The notes: a model not told the origin generated them from the sequence alone. A DNA stretch of 32,756 bases from Deltaproteobacteria bacterium (GCA_031269825.1 JAISYP010000145.1:1-32756), one strand, 5' to 3'. Positions 8,056-16,001 are shown, counted from the first letter of the stretch. Numbers and translations: made by a program.

Positions 8056-9302
8056 GCGCGAGCCTCTACCCGGATTGGCCGTCTTTACTCAAAGATAAAC
8101 GTCTAGTTTTGGTGGTGACGGGCGGGGTCGCGGCGTATAAAGCGGTGGAGCTAGCTCGATTGTGCGTTAAGGCTGGGGCTCAGACGCGGGTGGCGATGAC
8201 TGAGTCGGCCACCAAGTTTGTGGGGCCTTTAACGTTTGAGTCTTTGACCCGTCAACCATGTATCCAGGATATGTGGAAACGCGCTCAGGCGGAGATTGGC
8301 CACGTGGCTTGGGCCGAGTGGGCCGAGGCCATGGTCGTGGCCCCGGCCACGGCTAATTTTCTGGCCAAGGCGGCCCATGGGTTGTCTGATGATTTTCCCA
8401 GTTGTTTACTCCTGGCTCATGAGGGGCCAAAGCTTATGGCCCCGGCCATGAACTCGGGAATGTGGCTTAACCCGGCCACCCAAGCCAATGTGACGTTGTT
8501 AGCTCAAAGAGGGATCAAGATCTTGGTTCCGGTTTGTGGCCCCTTGGCCTCGGGTAGGGTGGGGCCAGGTCGTCTTCCCCACCCGAAGGCTATCCTGCGT
8601 CAGATAGTCCGGCTCATAACGCCCAAGCCTTTAAGTGGCCGGAGCCTGGTGATAACCGCTGGGGCCACGCGAGAAAGCTGGGACGATATTCGGTGCCTGA
8701 CCAACCGTTCCAGTGGTCGCATGGGGCTGGCTTTGGCTCAGGCGGCTTGGTTGTTAGGGGCTAAAGTCACCCTGATCGCTGGGCCATCCTTGGAAGACCC
8801 ACTCTGGAGCGGGGAAGATTTTGAGTTCACGACGGCGGAGACGACGCGGCGGATGCTGGAATTGGTGGAAAAAGCCTTCGCGGACGCCGATGGCCTGATC
8901 ATGAACGCGGCCCCGGCCGATTTTCAGCCGGCGCGGGTTCCCGGTAAAATCAAGAAAGACGGGTTGGCCGCTCAGCCCTTAATTTTGGAGAGAACCCCGG
9001 ACATTTTGAAAACATTGGCCCAAAAGGGTTGGGAGCGACGCGTGGTGGTGGGATTTTCCGCCGATGACGAGGATTTGGTGGCTCGGGCTCTGGCCAAACT
9101 GAAGGACAAAAATCTTGATTACATCGCCGCCAACCAAGCTGGCGGCCCGAACAGCGCCTTCGCCGCCCAAGACATAAAGTTGACCCTTTTGAACGCGCGC
9201 GGGGAGGCGACCGAACTGGGGCCAGGGCCGAAGTTTGGGGTAGCCTGGGAGTTAATGACTAAATTAGCCGAAGACCCTCGGTTAACAAGGTTGGAAGGAT
9301 AA
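8052..9302 (+). CDS. coaBC: Bifunctional phosphopantothenoylcysteine decarboxylase / phosphopantothenate-cysteine ligase (CoaBC)
   Basis: This enzyme makes 4'-phosphopantetheine for coenzyme A in two steps: ligation of cysteine to phosphopantothenate (CoaB, C-terminal part) and flavin-dependent decarboxylation (CoaC, N-terminal part). CoaC features are VVTGGVAAYKAVEL, the active-site histidine H84 in GHVAWAEWAE, APATANFLAKAAHG, and PAMNSGMW with N134. CoaB features are ITAGATRESWDDIRCLTNRSSGRMG, a N-A-A-P-A-D-F segment, and GFSADDED. An oddity is that the motif usually reading ACGDxGxGR reads ASGRVGPGR here, with Ser167 in place of the catalytic cysteine; Cys162 lies five residues earlier. 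416 residues is a normal length. Confidence 0.93.
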   Translation: MSASLYPDWPSLLKDKRLVLVVTGGVAAYKAVELARLCVKAGAQTRVAMTESATKFVGPLTFESLTRQPCIQDMWKRAQAEIGHVAWAEWAEAMVVAPATANFLAKAAHGLSDDFPSCLLLAHEGPKLMAPAMNSGMWLNPATQANVTLLAQRGIKILVPVCGPLASGRVGPGRLPHPKAILRQIVRLITPKPLSGRSLVITAGATRESWDDIRCLTNRSSGRMGLALAQAAWLLGAKVTLIAGPSLEDPLWSGEDFEFTTAETTRRMLELVEKAFADADGLIMNAAPADFQPARVPGKIKKDGLAAQPLILERTPDILKTLAQKGWERRVVVGFSADDEDLVARALAKLKDKNLDYIAANQAGGPNSAFAAQDIKLTLLNARGEATELGPGPKFGVAWELMTKLAEDPRLTRLEG

Positions 9303-9443
9303 AAAGACATCAAAATGATGATATGGGGGTAAAATCTATATTAAAAAAGCGCGCTTTAATAAATAAAATTTAGTTTTCGCTACGCTAAGCCCACCGCGGC
9401 TGGTTTTTTCGCTCGGTTATCTGGTTACTTGGCTCGCTATAGA

Positions 9444-9554
9444 CGATGGCTTCGCGAAAACCCTAGTTTAAGGAAAATAGCCAAGTAAAAGAGTATTAAT
9501 TTCAATAATTTATAAATTTTGATTCTTGAATTTGGGATTTTTCGCGAGACCATC
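9444..9554 (+). repeat. Dispersed MITE-like repeat, copy 2
   Basis: The best-preserved complete copy: left end GATGGCTTCGCGAAAACCC, right end TTTTTCGCGAGACCATC, whose reverse complement nearly matches the left end over about 17 bp. The core shares AAGTAAAAGAGTATTAATTT and TTATAAATTT with the other copies. ATAGA flanks both sides (9439-9443 and 9555-9559), a possible eroded target duplication. Confidence 0.75.
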
Positions 9555-9741
9555 ATAGATTAGTCATCCAGGAGTCTTTCGGATTATAGGGCTTCCCCGC
9601 CTAATTACTTGATTTTAATAATTTTATTTTCTAAGCCTATTTTTGAGCTATGTTTGAGCTAGGCTACAATAATTATAAAATTCAATAAGTTACCTTAAAA
9701 CCCGATCAACTCCTCGCGCCAACATAAAACAAGGCCTTTTG

Positions 9742-9772
9742 GAGATGGGTGGGTGAAACTTTCACCGATCTC
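9742..9772. repeat. Two-part hairpin
   Basis: GGTGAAA-C-TTTCACC (9752-9766) is a perfect short palindrome, and GAGAT (9742-9746) pairs with ATCTC (9768-9772) outside it. No T-run follows in either direction, so it is more likely a binding site or RNA fold than a terminator. Confidence 0.45.
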
Positions 9773-10108
9773 TTAGGCTCCCCAAGATATTTTACGATCA
9801 TCTTTCGCGTCTACCATCGATAAGGTCATACCCGCCCAATAGGATCCTTATTTTGCCTATTAAAATTAATTTTCTGAATTAGTAATTAAATTTGATATAT
9901 TTAATATATCAGTAATATTAATTAAATTAACATCATATATTTTACTATTAAAATAATTCATTAGATAAGAATAAAATATCCTTTTGGACTAGGGAATTTC
10001 TACCGCGCCAGTTAGATTTGGGAAATATAGTTATAACTATCATGTCTACATATACTAATTATTTAAATAGTATTATAAAAAGTCTCATTAAGCCAAGAAA
10101 GACTTAAA

Positions 10109-10142
10109 AACCAAAAAGACCGCTAAAGCGGGCTTTTTGGTT
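10109..10142 (-). terminator. Intrinsic terminator of the rubrerythrin-desulfoferrodoxin operon
   Basis: AACCAAAAAG (10109-10118) pairs with CTTTTTGGTT (10133-10142), with an inner CCGC/GCGG stem and a TAAA loop. It lies 16 bp past the desulfoferrodoxin stop, and on the minus strand the stem's own T-tract is followed by more T. A/T symmetry lets it act in both directions. Confidence 0.85.
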
Positions 10143-10158
10143 AGTAACGACGATTTAA

Positions 10159-10533
10159 TTAAGCTCGCCACAGGCCATGGAGGTTGCAGTAGGCCCGGGA
10201 CTGGGCCGCCCCGCCCTTGGCGGAGAAGGTGACTTCCGGAGCGTCGCCTGGCTTCAGATGATGGCGTTGGACAGTCCCATCCGAGGTCAGCTCTATCCAT
10301 TCAATATAGTGCTTTTCTTCCATAGGATGGGCCACTGAGCCAACGGAGACCTTGAAGCCGCCTGGAACCGAGGCGATGACTGGGACATGTTTTTCCTTGG
10401 CCGCGTCAACGCTATTCTCTTTGACTTGGGCCATATTTTGGCCGCAACAGCTTAAGACGCCGCCGCCTTTGCCGATTACGGTCGTTATTTGTTGACAGAG
10501 GGAACACTTGTAAACTTGGTTTAGTTCCGCCAT
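10159..10533 (-). CDS. dfx: Desulfoferrodoxin (two-iron superoxide reductase)
   Basis: This cytoplasmic enzyme reduces superoxide to hydrogen peroxide without making oxygen, a hallmark of anaerobes. The ATG at 10533 is chosen because an AGGAG lies five bases upstream; a TTG six codons earlier has no site. The 124-residue protein carries both iron centres. The N-terminal desulforedoxin-like centre I has C10-x2-C13 and the C29-C30 pair. Catalytic centre II has H49 (in EKH), H69, H75, C116 and H119 (CNLHG). All expected ligands are present, and length matches class I superoxide reductases. It lies 42 bp downstream of rubrerythrin and shares its promoter, so the peroxide made can be removed by the neighbour. 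Confidence 0.96.
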   Translation of the reverse strand: MAELNQVYKCSLCQQITTVIGKGGGVLSCCGQNMAQVKENSVDAAKEKHVPVIASVPGGFKVSVGSVAHPMEEKHYIEWIELTSDGTVQRHHLKPGDAPEVTFSAKGGAAQSRAYCNLHGLWRA

Positions 10534-10575
10534 TTTTTCTCCTATTAACAAGGTGGTTGGCGTTGACGCCGTTGA

Positions 10576-11148
10576 TTAAAAAGCCCTCAGAACTTCAAAA
10601 TAGGCTCTAGGATGGCCGCAAGCCTGGCAAGAGAAAGGAGGCTCAGTTCCCTCATGGATCCAGCCGCAGTTACGGCAACGCCAGGTGACTGGGGTGGGTT
10701 TCTTAAAGATGGTCTTGGTCTTAAACTCTTCCAAAAGAGCGCTGAAACGGGATTCGTGGTATTTTTCCGCCACGGCGATGTTTTCCATGATCCCGGCCAC
10801 TTCCTCAAAACCCTCCTGGCGGGCGATTTTGGCGAACTCGGGGTACATGGACGTCCATTCGTGATGTTCGCCCGCCACCGCCGAGGCCAAGTGAGCGGGG
10901 ATCTCGCTGGGGAGACCAGCTGGGAAGGTGGCCGTGATGGTGGCCTCGCCCCCAGGGAGGAGTTGAAAGAGTCGCGCGGCGTGCTCTTTCTCATGATCGG
11001 CGGTTTCCTGGAAAATGTGGGAGATCAGGATGTAACCCTCTTTTCTAGCGATGGAAGCGGCCAGGGTGTAACGGTTGCGGGCCTGGGACTCACCAGCGAA
11101 AGCGGTCAAAATATTGATTTCGGTCTTAGAGCCTTTCAATTCAGTCAT
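10576..11148 (-). CDS. rbr: Rubrerythrin
   Basis: Rubrerythrin reduces hydrogen peroxide to water using electrons from a rubredoxin-like centre. The 190 residues comprise a four-helix ferritin-like domain (about 1-145) with diiron ligands in AFAGESQARNRY, ETADHEKEHAARLF, GEHHEW and AVAEKYHESRF, and a C-terminal rubredoxin domain with two Cys pairs (WRCRNCGW and FSCQACGH). The start is supported by GGGAGG nine bases upstream. It is the first gene of a two-gene minus-strand operon with desulfoferrodoxin. A strong sigma70-like promoter lies about 170 bp upstream with a dyad just past its -10, suggesting regulated expression under oxidative stress. Confidence 0.96.
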   Translation of the reverse strand: MTELKGSKTEINILTAFAGESQARNRYTLAASIARKEGYILISHIFQETADHEKEHAARLFQLLPGGEATITATFPAGLPSEIPAHLASAVAGEHHEWTSMYPEFAKIARQEGFEEVAGIMENIAVAEKYHESRFSALLEEFKTKTIFKKPTPVTWRCRNCGWIHEGTEPPFSCQACGHPRAYFEVLRAF

Positions 11149-11301
11149 ATGAACAGCCTCCCGGGAATAGGAAAAAGAATAGTAAATATTTAAGGATCGT
11201 CTCCGACAAGAACTGGGCGTAAGAAGGAACGTGGAATCAGGTCATGAGCGATGAGCTAAAACGCGCCCAAACTAAAGGAGATTGGGGGCATGGGATAAAA
11301 A

Positions 11302-11316
11302 TACCCAATGTTGGTA
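11302..11316. promoter_or_regulatory. Operator-like dyad at the rubrerythrin start site
   Basis: TACCCAATGTTGGTA has TACC/GGTA arms and abuts the -10 box on the downstream side, covering the predicted transcription start. A repressor bound here would block initiation. I cannot assign it to PerR or another known regulator. Confidence 0.35.
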
Positions 11317-11346
11317 AGTATATTAAATCCGGCCTCGATTTGTCAA
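11317..11346 (-). promoter_or_regulatory. Sigma70-type promoter of rubrerythrin-desulfoferrodoxin
   Basis: On the minus strand TTGACA (11346-11341) and TATACT (11322-11317) are separated by 18 bp, close to consensus. Transcription would start near 11310 and leave a leader of about 160 nt before the rubrerythrin ATG. Confidence 0.7.
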
Positions 11347-11586
11347 ATAATTACGTTCAATACAATTAACCTTAAAATTATAAATAAAAAACTGCTAGCG
11401 TGATAATAATTATATAAATGTAATAGTAAATATTATATATTAAATATTTATTTAAATTATATATAAATAATAAGGCGATAGACATGAGGGGGGTAGAAGC
11501 CATCTCGTTACCCATCTATCTACCTGGTGGGGTAAGCTAATTATTTAATATAAATATAAATAAGGACTAATATAGTTACTAAATAG

Positions 11587-11660
11587 CGCGACGCGACCTT
11601 AAAAAGGATAGACCGCTAGTTCCGATAGTCCTATAACGGTCAAGCGTCGCGTAATTTTTT
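11587..11660 (+). ncRNA. Candidate structured element with GC arms and a T-run
   Basis: CGCGACGC (11587-11594) pairs exactly with GCGTCGCG (11644-11651), GACC (11595-11598) pairs with GGTC (11638-11641), and TAATTTTTT follows directly. The interior of about 40 nt has further AGGA/TCCT pairing. The form is that of a large terminator-like hairpin ending a transcript of unknown origin, in a region with no intact plus-strand gene. Confidence 0.4.
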
Positions 11661-12025
11661 GAGGCGAATAACCAGGGCGCCAAGTTAGGACAATATGAGC
11701 TGATTGAGGCGGGAATGTTCCGAAGGTAAGGCGTTTAAGTGGGAAGAGCCTACCGAAGGGCGGCCGGAGGGATTTAGAGCCCTAATGGCTCCGTGGGTCA
11801 ATGTTAGGTCGGGGAACGTCTGGGGAGCGCGACGGGGGCAGGCGGATTGAGACGAGTAGGCAATCATAAGAAGTTCTTTGGTAGTTAATAAATTTGTCAA
11901 GATCTGGAAAATAAATTAAAGGCGCGGGCGCGGAAAGCCGTTGGCCACCTTTTGGTTGGAACAATTCGCGAGCGCTATCTAGACAATAAGCCAACCAAGA
12001 GGCGACAATGTTTAGGATTTGTTTA

Positions 12026-12044
12026 GACAATTTTTGAACAATAT
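12026..12044 (-). repeat. TTGTTCAAAAA repeat, member A
   Basis: Minus strand reads ATATTGTTCAAAAATTGTC, and the similarity to members C and D continues for about 40 further bases into a TTGGTTGGCTT segment. See members at 13628, 13759 and 13931. Confidence 0.5.
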
Positions 12045-12397
12045 TTTATCATTCGGCAAACGTATTTTTTATCCAGGTCATAGCCGAGGATAGGTTGTTA
12101 ACGAGCAAAACCGTCATAGATAAATATTGAAAAATATTTTAATTATAATCTGTTATTTAGGTTAATCCGCGATCGTTGATACTATTATCAAATATTTTAA
12201 CATAATTACGCGTTAGTGGCGAGGTTATCGCTATTAATATCGTTTTAGGTGCGTCTGGCGCGCTTTAAACTAAGTCAGATTTTTATAGCATTATTAGAGC
12301 CTATTAAGCGCGCGTTTTGGTTTTTTCCTGATTTTCCATTGAACGGCCCAAAAAACGGCCAAAATTTTATTAAAAATCCAAGACCCAGGAGGAACTA

Positions 12398-13515
12398 ATG
12401 AGTCTATCCACTATTAAATCGTTTGACCTCGCTGGCCCCGGTAATCCAGCGGGATATCACTACATGTCGCCGGTATTGTTCCGTCAGACGGGAGTCAAGG
12501 AGATGATCGAGGGCAATTTATATTTTACCCTCCGAGCCCCTCGCCAGTCGGGGAAAACCTCTTTTTTGCGCGCGATGACGGATAGAATTAACTCGCGAGG
12601 TCAAATGTACGCGTTATATTGTTCTATGGAAACGGGCCAAGGCCTAACCGACGTTGAGCCAGCGATGACTAGGATAGCCGTAGCGATCAATACAGCCGTA
12701 TAGATGTCTTCTAATAATAATGGGGCTTCCTGGGCGCTTGATGACGTTGGCTGGCCTAAATCGGAGCCATCGATTGAAGTTTGGGATTCGCTTAATGGTT
12801 GTCCGTTAATCTTGACAAAGATTTGGTGGTTTTGTTGACTAGGCTGATTGTCTCTCGGGGGCGCGGTTAATAACGTTTCTTCGATAAATTCGAAGTGGTT
12901 ACAATAATCGTTTTGACTCTCCAGCCTTGAAGTTCCCACGTTCCATGGCTCTCGTCGTTCCGAGGGACATTAGGGACTAGGTGGTTAAGACTGGCGATGG
13001 CCAATATTCTAGCGGCTTAACTAGTATGTTTAATATTATAAATATTATAAAAGAAGCCTTGACCCCGCCCAATATTACTCAGGCTGAAATCGCCCATCTC
13101 TATCATCAGCGCGCCCAGGTCTCTGGACAGACCTTTGAGGCCAACGCCGTGGCGAGGACTGGGTATTGGTCAGAGGGCCAACCTTAAGGTTAGTCAACGC
13201 CTTGGCCGATGAGTCGGTGGTCAATATTTTTAAAAACGACTACTCTCAGCCAATAATTAGCCAGATTATGAGTCAATCGGCCGAGAATTTGATCCAACGG
13301 CGGGACAACCACCTTGACGCCATCCTGGGGCGCCTGAAAGAGCCTAGGGTTTAGGGCGGTCATGGAGTCTATGGTCATTGGGGCTGATTCTATTCCTCAT
13401 AAGGTCTCTTTAGATGACCTTGGCTATACCGAAGATCTAGGAATTTTAAAGAATAACCAGGGAATTCGCCAACCCTCCAATCCTATTATCCTATTACTAT
13501 TTACAAGGAAGTAAT
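12398..13515 (+). pseudogene. Decayed AAA-like ATP-binding protein (AAA_35 type)
   Basis: The first 101 codons are intact after an AGGAGG site: a typical FxxxGPGNPAGYHYMSPV start, then Walker A in APRQSGKTSF and the YCSMETGQGL strand. A stop then interrupts at 12701. The rest of the family pattern continues in shifting frames: a FPRSMALV..RDIRD segment near 12930-12970, FNII..EALTPPNIT and IAHLYHQRAQVSGQTFEANAV at 13030-13155, LVNALADESV near 13190, HLDAILGRLKEPRV at about 13309-13351, and DDLGYTEDLGILKNNQG...SNPI at about 13415-13490. Stops and frameshifts throughout show loss of function. The C-terminal nuclease-like part of the family is missing. Such proteins are often multicopy; their role is poorly known. 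Confidence 0.85.
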
Positions 13516-13627
13516 TTATACGGTCATTAGCCTAATTTAGAATTACCGGACGCCTTGGTTGGCGATTGTTCGCCCATTGGTTGGCCGGTCGCTCAACTTG
13601 AAAACGTCAATATTTGATTTTTATTTA

Positions 13628-13645
13628 AACATTTTATGAACAATT
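13628..13645 (-). repeat. TTGTTCAAAAA repeat, member B (weak)
   Basis: Minus strand reads CAAATTGTTCATAAAATG, a shorter and more diverged match to the motif in members C and D. A second partial match (TTGTTCAAAG) lies just upstream on the same strand. Confidence 0.35.
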
Positions 13646-13758
13646 TGACAACTTTGAACAAAACCGCCGCGACTAAGACGCGCTCTAAATCGATAGTCTT
13701 TTGAACTTCTAATCAGCCATGAGTCCACAAGCCAACCAATATTTTTGGGGGATTTATC

Positions 13759-13779
13759 GACATTTTTTGAACAATCGAT
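13759..13779 (-). repeat. TTGTTCAAAAA repeat, member C
   Basis: Minus strand reads GATTGTTCAAAAAATGTCG, followed by an A-rich stretch and TTGGTTGGCTTGT. The order motif, A-rich gap, TTGGTTGGCTT is shared with member A. Confidence 0.5.
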
Positions 13780-13930
13780 TAACATTGAAATGGCTCGACT
13801 GACCCGCCAATATTGGCCAGACCAGGTGAAATTGGCTTTATGTTTAAGGCTCCAGCCAAAAACCAAAACAACGGATTTGGATTTAAGGCTTAGTAACCAA
13901 CAATAAAGCGAAAATATTTAGACTTTTATT

Positions 13931-13950
13931 CGACATTTTTTGAACAACCG
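13931..13950 (-). repeat. TTGTTCAAAAA repeat, member D
   Basis: Minus strand reads GGTTGTTCAAAAAATGTCG, identical to member C over TTGTTCAAAAAATGTCG, 172 bp away and in the same orientation, followed by CTAAATATTTTCGC and TTGGTTACTAAGC. Confidence 0.5.
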
Positions 13951-14076
13951 GTCTGATTAATAAAAGGCGCTCCGCTTAGTCTTTTGGTTATAAACGGGGA
14001 TAGTTTGACCAGGGTCGCGTTAATCAAAGGATTTAGCTAATAGTTAACCAAGCGTCAGGAGGAGATTGGGCGAATC

Positions 14077-14688
14077 ATGGCCATTAAGGATCGCTCCCGA
14101 TTGGACGACCATTATAGTCAAAAGGCTCGGAGTCAGGGTTATCCAGCCCGCTCGGTTTATAAATTAGCCGAGTTTGACGAAAAATATAGTCTCTTTAGGT
14201 CGGGCCAAAAAGTCTTAGACCTGGGATGCGCCCCCGGTAGTTGGACAATGTACGCGGCCGAAAAAGTGGGGCCCAAAGGTTTGGTCGTGGGGGTGGATCT
14301 AGCGATTCCCCAGGGCTCTTTTCCTGAGTGGGTCAAGCTTTTGGCGGTCGATCTTTTGTCGGTTGGGGACGCCGAGACCTGGGGGGCCGAATTTTTTCAA
14401 CTAGGGGCGGACGGGGTTCTGTCGGATTTGGCGCCTAAAACCACCGGCCGGCGGGAAGTGGATCAGGCCCGTAGCCTAGAGTTGGCGCTGGCGGCTTGGT
14501 CATGGGCGGAGCGGCTTTTAAAGCCAGGGGGCTTTTTTTTGTTTAAAGTTTTTCAAAGCCCCGCCGCGGATGAATTTATCCAGCGAGCTCGCGTCCGCTT
14601 CCAAAAGCTAATTCGGCTTAAACCTCAGGCTAGCCGAAAACAAAGCCAAGAGATTTTCGCGCTTTTAAAAGGCTTTAAGGCCGAGTGA
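14077..14688 (+). CDS. rlmE: 23S rRNA (uridine-2'-O)-methyltransferase RlmE (FtsJ/RrmJ)
   Basis: RlmE methylates the 2'-hydroxyl of U2552 in the A-loop of 23S rRNA late in 50S assembly. The 203 residues show the family plan: GYPARSVYKLAEFDEKY with the first catalytic lysine, the SAM-binding loop VLDLGCAPGSW, the catalytic aspartate in VLSDLAPKTTG, a second lysine in GGFFLFKVFQ and the final glutamate in SQEIFALLKG, completing the K-D-K-E tetrad. Length is normal. The ATG at 14077 follows AGGAGG by about 14 bases, which is longer than ideal, but no better in-frame start is seen. It runs alone and converges on hisD with an 8-bp gap and no obvious terminator between. Confidence 0.94.
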   Translation: MAIKDRSRLDDHYSQKARSQGYPARSVYKLAEFDEKYSLFRSGQKVLDLGCAPGSWTMYAAEKVGPKGLVVGVDLAIPQGSFPEWVKLLAVDLLSVGDAETWGAEFFQLGADGVLSDLAPKTTGRREVDQARSLELALAAWSWAERLLKPGGFFLFKVFQSPAADEFIQRARVRFQKLIRLKPQASRKQSQEIFALLKGFKAE

Positions 14689-14696
14689 GCCAAAAT

Positions 14697-16001
14697 TTAT
14701 TTTTTCGGCTCGCGCGTCCGGATCTCGACGGATTTAGCGTGGCCCAGCAGTCCTTCGGCCCGGGCCAGAGAACAGATGGTCGGGCCGAGATCCTTTAAGG
14801 CCTGGCTAGTTAACTGTTGGAAAGTCATTTTCCTCAGAAATCCATCCACCGAAAGTCCAGAAAAAGCGCGAGCCGCGCCACCCGTGGGCAGGACGTGGTT
14901 GGGCCCGGTGGCGTAATCGCCGCCAGCGATGGGCGAGTGGGGGCCGAGGAAGACCGAGCCGGCGTTTTGAATCCGGCCGAGGTGGCTGAAAGGATCGGGG
15001 AGAATCAGTTGGAGGTGTTCTGGGGCGTATTCATTAGCCAAATCAAAGGCCGCGTCCAGATTATCCGCCACCAGGATAGCCGCGTTTTTTAGGCTTTCCT
15101 GGACAATCGCGGCTCGAGCCAGACTATCTAGCTCCAAGTTAACCGCCTTAGCCACGTCTTGGGCGAGGGTTTCGGAAGTGGTGACGAGAACGGCCGCCGC
15201 CTGGGGATCATGCTCCAGCTGGGCCAAGAAATCCCAGGCTAAAACCTCGGGTTCCGCTCCAGCTCCTGGCTCAACGATGATGAATCCCTCGGAGGGGCCA
15301 GCTGGGGAATCAATGTCCACTAGGCCATAAACGGCTAACTTGGCGGCGGTGACCCAGACGCTACCGGGGCCGACAATCTTATCGACTTTGGGGAGTCCGA
15401 GTAAACCATGGGCCAACGAGCCCACGGCCCAAGCCCCTCCCAGTTTGTATATTTGGGTGGCTCCCGCTAAGCTCGCGGCCGCCACAATCTCGGGGCGAGC
15501 CAAAAAACCGGGGCTGGGCGGGGTAATGGCCACAATTTCTTTCACCCCCGCCACCTGGGCGGGGATGATGTTCATCAGGGCGCTGGAGGGATAGGCGGCT
15601 CGGCCACCGGGAATATAGACCCCGACCCGGGCCAAGGGCCGGGTGACTCGGCCAGCCAAAAGGCCGGGCTGGATCTCGGTCAACCACCAGGGCCTTTCCA
15701 ATTGAGCTTGGTGGAATTGACGGATATTGGTGGCGGCGACCTTTAAAGTCTCTAAAAAGCTCTTTCCCACTTGGGCGTTGGCCCGCTCAATTTCCTCAGC
15801 TCCCACTAACAGATCCGTCGGGGAGACATCAGGCTTTAAAGAACCATACTCCCGACTTAATTCCGTTAGCGGATCGGCTAATAGGCGTTCCAAAATAATT
15901 TTAGTCTCAAAGATAATTCGTTGAATATCAAGTTGAGAGCGATTTATTAAGGAAAACCGACGATTCGAGTCCAGGGAGCTCAATTTTTCCACGACTAACA
16001 T
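14697..16001 (-). CDS. hisD: Histidinol dehydrogenase
   Basis: HisD carries out the last two steps of histidine synthesis, oxidising L-histidinol to histidine with two NAD+. The 434-residue length is standard. Diagnostic segments are ARVGVYIPGG, the VDKIVGPG loop, DIDSPAGPSE, the zinc ligands Q and H in AQLEHDP, the catalytic Glu-His in NEYAPEHLQL, the zinc aspartate in GDYATGPNHVLPT and the last zinc histidine in GHAKSVEIR. Usual GPGN reads GPGS and GGAQA reads GGAWA, mild departures from consensus. GGAG lies seven bases before the ATG. It follows tadA by 29 bp, so the two are probably co-transcribed. No other his gene is nearby. Confidence 0.95.
   Translation of the reverse strand: MLVVEKLSSLDSNRRFSLINRSQLDIQRIIFETKIILERLLADPLTELSREYGSLKPDVSPTDLLVGAEEIERANAQVGKSFLETLKVAATNIRQFHQAQLERPWWLTEIQPGLLAGRVTRPLARVGVYIPGGRAAYPSSALMNIIPAQVAGVKEIVAITPPSPGFLARPEIVAAASLAGATQIYKLGGAWAVGSLAHGLLGLPKVDKIVGPGSVWVTAAKLAVYGLVDIDSPAGPSEGFIIVEPGAGAEPEVLAWDFLAQLEHDPQAAAVLVTTSETLAQDVAKAVNLELDSLARAAIVQESLKNAAILVADNLDAAFDLANEYAPEHLQLILPDPFSHLGRIQNAGSVFLGPHSPIAGGDYATGPNHVLPTGGAARAFSGLSVDGFLRKMTFQQLTSQALKDLGPTICSLARAEGLLGHAKSVEIRTREPKK

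Larger units (their letters stand above)
9303..10108. other. AT-rich non-coding spacer with repeat copy 2 and small hairpins
   Basis: No gene is visible in about 800 bp. It contains repeat copy 2 (9444-9554), a two-part hairpin at 9742-9772, a short tandem TTTGAGCTA-type duplication near 9644-9662 and a 14-bp palindrome ATAGTTATAACTAT at 10027-10040. Frames of modest GC at about 9700-9840 are closed and unrecognisable. Confidence 0.65.
11149..12397. other. Non-coding or decayed region with structured elements
   Basis: Apart from the rubrerythrin promoter there is no convincing gene. It contains a stem-loop island at 11476-11521 and a GC-armed inverted repeat followed by a T-run at 11587-11660. 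A GC-richer minus-strand stretch at 11690-12050 has two short open frames; neither resembles a family I know and both break off, so I read it as an old gene remnant. Its upstream end carries one member of the TTGTTCAAAAA repeat family. Confidence 0.6.
13516..14076. other. Decayed spacer with minus-strand repeat family
   Basis: No intact gene. Minus-strand frames of up to 81 codons exist, but adjacent frames give equally gene-like text and none matches a family I know. It contains three members of the TTGTTCAAAAA family (13628, 13759, 13931). An AGGAGG near 14057 belongs to rlmE. Confidence 0.55.

Noticed and set aside
10612-11193. A 193-codon open frame on the plus strand opposite rubrerythrin
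   Set aside because: It mirrors the rubrerythrin gene, whose metal ligands and ribosome site are unmistakable; the opposite frame is a by-product of codon bias.
11685-12030. Two overlapping minus-strand frames (71 and 82 codons)
   Set aside because: Neither resembles a known family and both break off at once; treated as remnant DNA rather than genes.
12601-12939. A 112-codon minus-strand frame opposite the AAA-ATPase remnant
   Set aside because: The plus strand carries recognisable ATPase family sequence over the same bases, so the antisense frame is chance.
13621-13866. An 81-codon minus-strand frame near the repeat motifs
   Set aside because: A second frame of the same DNA is equally open, there is no ribosome site, and the sequence contains the TTGTTCAAAAA repeats, so coding is doubtful.
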